DNA of 64,000 bases from Ichthyophonus hoferi (taxonomy: Eukaryota; Opisthokonta; Ichthyosporea; Ichthyophonida; Ichthyophonidae), in assembly GCA_002751075.1 (NCBI GenBank), contig NAOQ01000017.1, forward strand, positions 82,262-146,261, in the 5' to 3' direction. Every line of letters begins with the position of its first letter. The stretch's first letter is position 1. The position numbers and the translations under genes are program-made. Below are positions 55,501 to 64,000 of this stretch, piece by piece. The notes below the pieces were generated by a model. The model ran no database searches, was not told the origin of the DNA, and was given only the letters and a program-made list of their open reading frames with translations.

Positions 55501-58500
55501 TGTATGTATAAACAGATTCGTATGGGAGAGTTGTTATGAATTGGCAATTTGAACCTTCTTGTAAATGTAATCGTAGTTGGCGGAGGGAATAAATGTTTTT
55601 TTATAAATGGGCTTATAAAGTAGAGATGGAAAAAACTGCTTACAAATACTTACATGATTATACACATATGCACATCTCTCTAGTTGTTGAGGAACGTAGA
55701 TTTGTAGCGCGAGAACTCAATGCGGCAACATACCCTCTGGAAGCTTACTATTTTTCGGTTGTTCTGTTTGAGATGCCCTTTAATCTCTTAAAGGCTGTGC
55801 TCTGGTATGTGGATTTGCACGTTGTGTATTTGCATTTGTATCCTGCATGTATAGGTATGCAATGATAATAGTATGGTGAGGTCTAGCTGGTCTCACTCTG
55901 GTAAATAATGTTTGGCGTAGCAGTACAATAATATTTGTTTAAAACATCACTAAAACTTCTTGCTACAGTCTCTTTCCAGTATGGTTATTTCTTATTATTA
56001 TTTTTAAATAGTTAAATACCCACATGTCCACGCATACGCATGTACATGTATATACAGCTTAAAGACTGAAATTATGTTAAAAACACATTCATTGTTCCTC
56101 TTTGCACCCTCTTTTGGGTTTGATCCGGGTATTAGTCCGTTTATTGGTAAAGGTGGCAATATTAAATTATATACTTCCACCAATATACAAGACACATGCG
56201 AAAAACTAACCAATAAACCAATTTCACTCGTTGTAGGTCATGCATTATCTACTATCCCTGTGCGTTCAACCCTGGCGCGTGGCATTTCTTCTTCTTTATG
56301 CTCTGCACTTTCCTCCTGGTTGACATGGGTGTGGCTTTGGCTCAAGTAAGCTCTATTCTTTCTCTCCTCCAACATCTTTTTATGCATATATATAAATAAA
56401 CACATGCATTATAATATGTAAATAAATGTAAAACTAACTTCTGGCTAAACCCCTTTTATTTTCTTGTTATGCAGACATTCGCCTATGCTTTCCCTACTGC
56501 TGAGATGGGTATGATGATGATGTCTAGTCTACCTCTTATCTTTATTCTCTTCTCTGGATTCTTTATTCAGGTAGGTAACACAAGGTTGCATGGGTATGTT
56601 ATAATATGCATTAGAACAGTTCCGCTTTGGTTATGGATCTCGCTTAACTTCTTTGCTCTCTTTTTTTGTCTTTCATATTCTTTTTCTTGATTGTGATATC
56701 TTTGATAGTTTTATATGTGCAAGCTAGGTATGACGGACATTTCTATATAGAAATGTTTATTTAAACCCGTGCATATCTGAACAGTTTTTTAACGTATCCG
56801 TGGTAACAAACAGAAACCCAACATTCCTGATTATTGGATATGGGCCTACTATATATCGTATATTAACTATGCAGTATCAGCTTTACTCTTCAATGAGTTT
56901 GATAACAGTAATCGGTGGGTTCTTGTTTTCCCTTTTGCTTTAAGTATTATTTTTACCACCCAAGTCACCCTTATCTTTTATACAATGGTATCAAGCAGTC
57001 ATTTACTGTTTCAGATAATAGACTGTTATATATAAGCCGCCGCGAGTATGGAACCAAATAGTAACGACTATGCAGCAACCTTGCTATGCAAAAGCATATG
57101 GTTGCTGCTATGTATTGAGTAGCTGGATGCATTTTGATTTTATTTGAATGATCCAAGTTTCAAATACATAACTATTTATGTTTGTGAGCAGTTATTGTTT
57201 AATTTGGAGTGGCCGCGATATATTTACTGTTAAATGGCTTACAGCTTTGTCACAGCCATAATTTTAATATTTGTGCAGTTCAACCATGTGTGTATATGAT
57301 CACTATCTACTATTCCTCAGACTAAAATTGGCTTGGCAGGTTTAATTTCTATTTTACTAATAAGGCTATTCTTCTGCATTAGGTATTGCCTGTCTTATAA
57401 ATATATAGGGAAAATGTTTGGACCCCTTGATGTTATATCCCATCAATGTGACGGCACACCCGTTGACTATTCCACTATGGCCGTGAACACTACCTATAAG
57501 GTATGTCATGTCTCCTTTCCTCAGTTGTTTTTATATATTCTTATCTCTAAGTAGTATAGGGTGAAAAATCAACCAATACTATGTGATATCTTCTAAATCA
57601 GTGTTTACTGTAACTTCTCGTTTGTGGTATGTCATATTGCTCTGTGTATGTGGCTCTGGATATTGACTCAATAAACAAATATTGTGATATCCTTAGTGCC
57701 TGGAGTCAATCTGAGTGGGCTTTAATATGATTTTATTGGTATGGGTTTATCTATTTGTACATAGTACTGATAGCGCTTGCATTTTCCATAGTTGTCCGTT
57801 CCAGGGGATTTCATTCTCCAGACCAACTTTGGACTCCCGATAACTGGCTTCCAATCCAGTCAGTGGCAGGTTAGTTCTATATTCTCTTTTTTTTTTCGCA
57901 TCTGTTTTAAATAGAAGGGTTGCTCTTGCTAACTAAATTATTCTGANNNNNNNNNNNNNNNNNNNNNNNNNNNNNNNNNNNNNNNNNNNNNNNNNNNNNN
58001 NNNNNNNNNNNNNNNNNNNNNNNNNNNNNNNNNNNNNNNNNNNNNNNNNNNNNNNNNNNNNNNNNNNNNNNNNNNNNNNNNNNNNNNNNNNNNNNNNNNN
58101 NNNNNNNNNNNNNNNNNNNNNNNNNNNNNNNNNNNNNNNNNNNNNNNNNNNNNNNNNNNNNNNNNNNNNNNNNNNNNNNNNNNNNNNNNNNNNNNNNNNN
58201 NNNNNNNNNNNNNNNNNNNNNNNNNNNNNNNNNNNNNNTGATTTTATTGGTATGGGTTTATCTATTTGTACATAGTACTGATAGCGCTTGCATTTTCCAT
58301 AGTTGTCCGTTCCAGGGGATTTCATTCTCCAGACCAACTTTGGACTCCCGATAACTGGCTTCCAATCCAGTCAGTGGCAGGTTAGTTCTATATTCTCTTT
58401 TTTTTTTCGCATCTGTTTTAAATAGAAGGGTTGCTCTTGCTAACTAAATTATTGGTAAAGGAATATTTGCGTAAACGAAAGCGCTTAGATAATATATAGG

Positions 58501-59010
58501 CATGAGTTGAGTTTACTTGTGTACTTGTTCTGCTGTCTTTTGATTATGGAGGAAAGATTGAGTTCTGGAAATGAAAGTATTCTTATGTTCCTGGTGTATA
58601 TTATAGTGCATGTGAAAGCTTTCCTCTTTTCTTTCTTGCTTGGTCTATTTCTCTATCTAGGTCACTCTATCCTCATACTTCTATTTACTTCCGATACTAT
58701 CAATGACAATAGTATCCATCACGTGTAGCACTGGCCATAGATGTGATTGAGGTTATATTAAAGAGAGTGACGCTGTATTTATTGATATGAGCAATACTGT
58801 GCATTTTTTCTATGAAAATGTCTGAGTAGTTGCACTATTGTTTTGGCATTGCCTGTATTTCGCTGCCAACGATCTATTCCATATATAATTGTCCAACTAC
58901 TTACAATTATGCATATACAGAATCTGGGTATGCTGATTTTGATCTGGGCTTGTCTGCGAACTTTGTCCTATATGGCGCTTAAGTTCATTAAGCATGGTCG
59001 CTGTGACTAA
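49591..59010 (+). CDS. ABCG-family half-transporter, plus strand (21 exons)
   Basis: Second ABCG half-transporter, divergent from the first. Exons: 49591-49680, 50113-50214, 50967-51032, 51286-51392, 51564-51696, 52110-52242, 52474-52538, 52854-52939, 53149-53267, 53596-53657, 54046-54116, 54311-54372, 54788-54882, 55224-55356, 55684-55804, 56237-56345, 56475-56570, 56814-56907, 57409-57500, 57792-57869, 58921-59010. All phases agree; 667 residues. Motifs: Walker [11 protein letters not shown] split by an intron after the Lys, Q-loop YVEQVDILIPTLSVRESL, signature ISGGQVKRVNAGMEL, Walker [15 protein letters not shown]-loop [13 protein letters not shown], linker helix EERRFVARELNAATY, and membrane segments including PLIFILFSGFFIQ and NIPDYWIWAYYISYINYA. 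Exon 57792-57869 is repeated after the assembly gap at 58303-58380; using one copy or both keeps frame, and one copy is assumed. Substrate unknown. Confidence 0.93.
57728..58453. repeat. 215-bp identical direct duplication flanking a gap
   Basis: Bases 57728-57942 recur without a visible difference at 58239-58453, including the ten-T run, a 78-bp coding exon and its splice sites. The copies lie on either side of the N run. Identity in intron as well as exon points to an assembly artefact rather than an old exon duplication. Confidence 0.9.
57947..58238. other. Assembly gap (292 N)
   Basis: A run of N inside the plus-strand ABCG gene, between the two copies of the duplicated 215-bp segment. 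Confidence 0.98.
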
Positions 59011-59943
59011 ATTGATTTAATCTTGTATTGTAGATACCAAAAAGAAATGGTTCAGTATTAATCTGACCACTAGTATATGAACATAATACGCATATTACTT
59101 TTACCTTCACCATATAAATATACATAAAATGTGTCGATATGTTTTGAGATTATCAGTTCTACAGGTAGACTGGTGCTAATGTCATCATAATGTTCAAAAA
59201 GATTAAGATTAAATAATAATAAGTTTAAAAAAAACGAACATATTTATGCATGCATATGGACATGTATGAAAATAAAAAATAAAAAATTATACTGGGCATA
59301 TTTGATCTACATAGGTTCTTATCAGAATCTGTGTCAGCTCTAGTGACGTGTCCACAGCTGTCGGAATCCCCAATTGTATATGTGATAATAGTTAATTTTG
59401 CTCTACTAACGGTAATAATTGGTCATTTGATTGGATCTATCTTTAAGGCACAGTTTGTTAGAGGTTCTATATAAAACCCATAAACCGACTCTCCAGGTAA
59501 GTATTTGTACCTCTCTTCTAATTCAGAAGGTATCGTTGCTTTCATTCGCTTGGGTGTGAATGTGGAAATTACACAATAAGATCAATCAGGAAGGGGTGAT
59601 ATATTACGATGTAAATAAAAACTATTGTCACTATTTAATGTTAAATGTTAATGAACAGTTCTCTGAGTTCTGAACGAACTATGAGAAATTTCAATGTATA
59701 GAACTACCTCTTTCTGTATATAAGTTTAATATTCCTACTGACCATGTACTCTGCTCTATACAGAGCTTACTGGCAAATGGTACTTAGTTTTTTGATGCTA
59801 TTAGTGGTCAATAGAGAGTGAATATATCAAATATAGCTCTATATGCAGCACATGTCAAAATATGTTTCTATTCATTAATCATAATTAACTTGTGTAATAC
59901 TTTTAGATGAATGAAGAAACCTCAGTTATTTGTCATGAATACA
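59011..59943. other. Intergenic, no gene seen
   Basis: Downstream of the ABCG stop. The stretch around 59606-59630 (ACTATTGTCACTATTTAAT) recurs at about 61504-61525, so this may belong to a larger repeat that also surrounds the 5S-like array. No gene recognised. Confidence 0.45.
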
Positions 59944-61175
59944 CGTCCTGATTGGTTCAAACCAGTTGTATTGTACACGTATGATCTGATCGGATTTCAC
60001 GGGGCTATAAATCTATCTATTTGCGTGAAATACCCCAATAGCTATTAGTTCTAGATTGGCTACCCTAAGCCATTTATCATTGGATCAAAGAACTCTCACG
60101 TTTTTGCTACTGCGGCATTCTGGTAGCTATGGACAATGACTCACGCGGGAATATCCCGTGCTGTGATCTTTTAATGCTCCTTCCAATAAAACAAGTCCAT
60201 AATAAAATGTAGAGCATGGTTGGTTAGTATTTCTGTAGGTAACCCCAGGGTCATATTTTCGTATTTCAATATAGAAAATAGGGGGAATGTAACAAAATCT
60301 ATAATACTATCTGTTCAGATAAATCAATGAGCCTATCGTTCCATGTTCAGGAATTGTTTTACGCATTTTTCCTTATGACGTACACGTGTTGATTTATTCA
60401 AACCAATTGTATTAGCCACCTTTCACGGGGCTATAAATCTATCTATTTGGGTGGAATACCCCAATAGCCATTAGTTCTGGATTGTCTACCCTAAGCCATT
60501 TATAATTGGATCAAGGGGCTCTCACGTTTTTACTACTTTGCGCGGCATTCTGGTAGCCATGGACAATGAACATGACTGGGATAGGAGACACGGCCACGCG
60601 GGAACATCCCGTGCGGTGATCTTTTAATGCTCCTTTTCATAAAACAAGTCTATAATATAGTTGGTTAGTATTGCTGTAGGTGACCCTATGCGGCTATATT
60701 TTTTACATTTCAATATAAAAAATAAGGGGAGTGTAACATAATCTATAGTACTATCTGTTCAGATAAATCAGTGAGCCCATCGTTCTCTTTTCAGGAATTG
60801 TTATAGGGCTCATATTTTCACTTATGACGTACATGAGCTAATAGTGACGTCATGTTATACGTCTTGATTTGTTCTAGTCTGAAAATCGTATCTCAGCCGA
60901 TCGGGGTGGGAAGTTAAATACCTATGGACAGTTCTGCATTGTATAGGCTTTTGCGTTTTTACTGCTATTCAGGACATCGTATCTCACCCGATCGGGATGG
61001 GAAGTTAAATAACTATGGTATAGACCACGCGGGAATATCCCGTGCTTTTAATACTCCTTTTAATCAAGCGGGTTTAATGCAACGAGCAGTGTGGTTGGTT
61101 AGTATGATTGTAGGTGACTCTATGCGATTATATTCTTTGCATTTCAATATTGAAAATAAAGGGAGTGATCTATTC
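59944..61175 (+). repeat. Tandem array, three diverged units of about 440-475 bp, with 5S-rRNA-like segments
   Basis: Units begin near 59944, 60384 and 60859 at GATTGGTTCAAACCAGTTG-like sequence. Shared parts include CACGGGGCTATAAATCTATC, CCCTAAGCCATTTAT, CACGCGGGAATATCCCGTGC, TTGGTTAGTAT and CTATCTGTTCAGATAAATCA. Segments resemble 5S rRNA: CCGATC...GGGAAGTTAAATA (60891-60920 and 60980-61010) recalls the internal promoter box A, GGTTAGTATTG...TAGGTGACC recalls box C, and GGGATAGGAGAC...GGGAACATCCCGTGCGGTGATCTTTT (60579-60625) recalls the 3' third with its T-run terminator. No unit holds a complete, ordered 5S gene. They are 5S-derived pseudogenes or a 5S-headed SINE-like family. Confidence 0.5.
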
Positions 61176-62099
61176 TGAATTATAAACGTTACCAGTATAT
61201 TTGCCAAAAACTACTATAAAAAATATAAGATTATGTGGGAGTTCTATTGACTTGTCCACAGTTCTTCAGGATCTATAATTGATTTGCCAAAAATAACTAT
61301 TGACTTTTCGAGGCTGATCTACTGTCTATAAAAGGCAATGTAAAAACAGGCGTATATGTTGGCTCTATCTTAAGGTGTCCATTACGATTATATTCAGCTA
61401 TTACTGAAGGAGGAATTACTAGTTTGGTTTGTATAGGTGCGATATTATTCATGGCAAAATGTGTACAATCAGTAAGAGATGCTATATTACTATGTAGACA
61501 ATAACTATTGTCACTATTTAATATTAGTATGCAGTTCCCAAACTTTTAATATTATTTTTTATAGGTGTGGCCGTTTTCCTTTTGATCCCTGTAGCGTTGG
61601 GAGTTGACATCGTTCTCCTTGATACTCCCATTACTCTTACCTATGGATGACCCAAAGAGACTAAGTCTGTTTATCCTGCTTATATAGTTGTTGACCCAGA
61701 TCAATACCAGTTGATCTGTAATACACACCACAGTCTCCATCCATCCCCGTTTGGGGTTCTAACCTTAATATGTTATTTGCAACACATCTTCCAATGATTA
61801 TCCTGAGAATCAATTTGTTGCTACGTAACTTGTATGTATCATACATCATTACATATGCTTAGAATACAATGCCAATACTATCTAATAATAACCATTGTGA
61901 ATTCCCGATGTAAATTTTTTTTTACAAAATTAGTCCCAATTAAATGAAGATTAATGACGCTCTGTACTTAATTAATTGTCACTGATTAGCCTCCATCTCT
62001 CACAAAATCAATTGACACCTCATTGTAGATGCTATTAAATATTTAGAGATAAAATGCAAAACAAACAATAAACATTAAGATATCATGAAGTATTCAGCC
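61176..62099. other. Spacer, no gene seen
   Basis: AT-rich sequence between the 5S-like array and the copia remnant. Open stretches on the minus strand at 61552-61849 show no domain I can identify with confidence. Part of it shares short strings with 59.3-59.65 kb. Confidence 0.4.
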
Positions 62100-62690
62100 T
62101 AATATTTATGAAACCTAAAATACTTTGACATGTGCTTCTTCATCTCCTAAGGCATCTGAGCACACATCCAGTAGAGATCATAGTGGACAAACAAGGACAC
62201 GTTTACAAGCCTGGAGTCGTCCATCTCACTCACAGGATACTTAGATACAGATTTTTCAAAAAAAAAAAAAAAAAGGTATCAGTGGCTATTGCATCTTTCT
62301 GGCTGGAGGATTGCTGGATTGAAACAACAAGATACAGACCATTAGTGCCCTCTCATTAATGTAGAGTAAATTCGTCAGCATGGCAGCTACCGTGTAACAA
62401 ATTGTATACATTACAGCCTCAATGGATGGGCTAGGCTTCAACACTGAGAAAGTACCACTGTATGGTGACAACACAGGTGCCATACAACTTTGCAGAAAAA
62501 TATGTGTTCCTAAAAACACATATTGCCGTTCATTTCCACTACATCAAGAAATTAGTAAGCAATAATGAAGTTGAAATCGGAAGTATCTCAACCAAGGATC
62601 AAGCTGCTGACTGTCTGGCCAAACTCTTCAGACCAGGACCATTTCAAACGGCCAAGAAACTCTTATACCTACAAACACAAACGTAAGCAA
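62100..62690 (+). mobile_element. Copia-type (Ty1/copia) retrotransposon remnant, RNase H region
   Basis: The region reads as the C-terminal part of a copia polyprotein: a YGDNTGAIQL motif is followed by a segment ending in VEIGSISTKDQAADCLAKLF and a short C-terminus, in the order known for copia RNase H. It is broken, with several breaks, and no integrase, reverse transcriptase or paired LTRs were seen next to it. Poly(A) and poly(T) tracts lie at about 62258 and 62755. It is an old fossil. Confidence 0.8.
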
Positions 62691-63318
62691 AGATATTCTA
62701 AATCACATTCAGGAAAAGCCAACATGGCCACATCACTGAGTTATGGCCTTCCATTTTTTTTTTTTTTTTTTTTTTTTTTTGGTTTCTCTAACATTTTAGA
62801 CAATGGGAGTGTGTTGCAAGCACAATATTCATAAATAGGTAAATTTAGTGGTCAATACCTAAAATGTGAGCACTAGAATTAAATAAGATAATTGGCTAGA
62901 GCCAATCAGATTAAGACACAATAGCATTAGATCATTTAGACAAGCAATCTTGGAAAATTCTAGTGGCCCTCAGTGGTCTTCCGTGAACGGTATTTTTGTG
63001 ATCAGTCCCTTTGACATTAAGGAACTGAACTATGATTGACACCGAATGAGAAATATACGTTGCAGAATAGATAAAAGAAATGTAAACAATCAGTAATAAA
63101 CACGGGTTTATGACGTTTAAATCATTTCAAAACAAAGCCTTTTATTTCTTATATATATATATATATATATAATTTATCTTAATGATTAAAAAATAATTGT
63201 TCTCTATTCTATAATCATCGTATCTTTATTGCAATGTCTAGATCAATACTAGCACTTGAGAATAAGCGCCAGTATTCTCGGAATTTTTCTCATACTAATA
63301 ACACTGAGAATTTTTTAG
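62691..63318. other. Spacer with poly(T) and (TA)n tracts
   Basis: It contains a T run of about 25 near 62755 and a (TA)n run near 63150. No gene recognised. Confidence 0.5.
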
Positions 63319-63603
63319 TTACATTTAATTCCAACAACACACATTACATACATAACCAATTTAGCACATCTCACTGATAGAACATACTGTGCCATAAGCA
63401 CTATTGTGTTCAAACACATTAGGGCCGGAATATCTTCTGCACTCATAGGCAAATACAACCACAACAAACAATTGGGGGATAGAATCAGCATATATGCCTG
63501 CCGTACATTGCCTTCTATTGAGAGTGAATTAGCACTAAATATTGTGTCTACTGCTAGTCCAGCTGAAGATACTTCTACACAAAATTTCAAATTACTATAT
63601 TAA
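63319..63603 (+). CDS. Unassigned exon-like open stretch
   Basis: A run of 95 codons opens right after TTTTTTAG, a good acceptor-like site, and ends at TAA (63601-63603). The composition is more protein-like than neighbouring sequence, for example FKHIRAGISSALIGKYNH and ALNIVSTASPAEDTS. I do not recognise the family. It could be the last exon of a gene whose earlier exons I cannot see, part of a decayed repeat, or chance. The reverse strand is also open over most of it, which weakens the case. Confidence 0.25.
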   Translation, partial: LHLIPTTHITYITNLAHLTDRTYCAISTIVFKHIRAGISSALIGKYNHNKQLGDRISIYACRTLPSIESELALNIVSTASPAEDTSTQNFKLLY

Positions 63604-64000
63604 TTAATTCAATGGTCTCACTAACTGTGGTTCATTAGGACTAGACACTTAGTGCAGTCTAGAACATGCTTTTACTATGGTTATTAATAGTATTGGTCTT
63701 TAGTTTTAAATTACATACATAGTGATGATGAAACACACGTGGTATGTAAATTCATGAATGATTCTTAGTTTAGTCACTAGTCAAGCTTTGTAGTAACACA
63801 CGTTATACATAGCATTCTAAATGAGACTAGAATAGTAATTGAACAACTTGGTCATAAAAACAGTTGACATGCAATTTCCTGAATGATCCTTTGAATAGTC
63901 ATTGTGCAACCAATTCTAGACTAGTTACTTAAAGCTCCTATTTGGGAACATATTTATACATGTACAATATGATATAATCAACTTGGCTTGACACAATCCA
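63604..64000. other. No gene seen
   Basis: AT-rich sequence to the window end without recognisable features. Confidence 0.5.

Noticed and set aside
60924-61178. An 84-codon open frame
   Set aside because: It lies wholly inside the 5S-like tandem array and matches no protein; the frame is not kept in the sister units.
1-64000. CRISPR arrays, operons, bacterial promoters, integrons
   Set aside because: The window is spliced eukaryotic DNA; repeats seen are microsatellites, minisatellites, LTR-like pieces and a 5S-like array.
1-64000. tRNA genes
   Set aside because: A by-eye scan for box B strings such as GGTTCGAATCC found no convincing cloverleaf; tRNAscan-SE would be decisive.

Overview
This 64-kb window is AT-rich, intron-dense nuclear DNA from a eukaryote that uses the standard genetic code. 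Genes have many small exons (about 40-300 bp) and mostly 300-1000 bp introns full of TA, TATTA and TATG runs. I cannot name the species. The intron density, two AT-AC introns that fit the minor (U12) spliceosome, copia-type retroelement debris and the style of the ABCG proteins suggest a protist or early-branching fungus, but this is inference. No prokaryotic features were seen.

Layout: (1) 243-20098, plus strand: an XPG/ERCC5/Rad2 DNA-repair nuclease, 5' end outside the window; 26 exons were rebuilt by hand with every intron phase agreeing. (2) 20099-24378: spacer with two LTR-like repeats and a 136-bp direct tandem duplication. (3) 24379-33969, plus: a half-size ABCB transporter of the ABCB10/Mdl type with a mitochondrial-style N-terminus, 13 exons. 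(4) 33970-40170: spacer holding at least four more pieces of the same LTR-like family. (5) 40171-48058 (possibly to 48485), minus: an ABCG half-transporter, 16-17 exons. (6) 49591-59010, plus: a second ABCG half-transporter, 21 exons, head-to-head with the first across about 1.1 kb. (7) 59011-64000: repeat-rich tail with a three-unit array carrying 5S-rRNA-like segments, a decayed copia RNase H region and one unassigned open exon-like stretch.

Two runs of N (12541-13091 and 57947-58238) are each bracketed by near-identical sequence on both sides, which points to assembly duplication at gap edges; the second duplicates a coding exon of the plus-strand ABCG gene.

The genes do not form one pathway. 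XPG cuts the 3' side of bulky lesions in nucleotide-excision repair; the three ABC proteins are membrane pumps, one probably mitochondrial and two probably on the plasma or internal membranes. The most notable structure is the pair of AT-AC introns in XPG: reading either as ordinary GT-AG sequence breaks the protein, whereas AT-AC splicing restores the conserved XPG sequence in phase.
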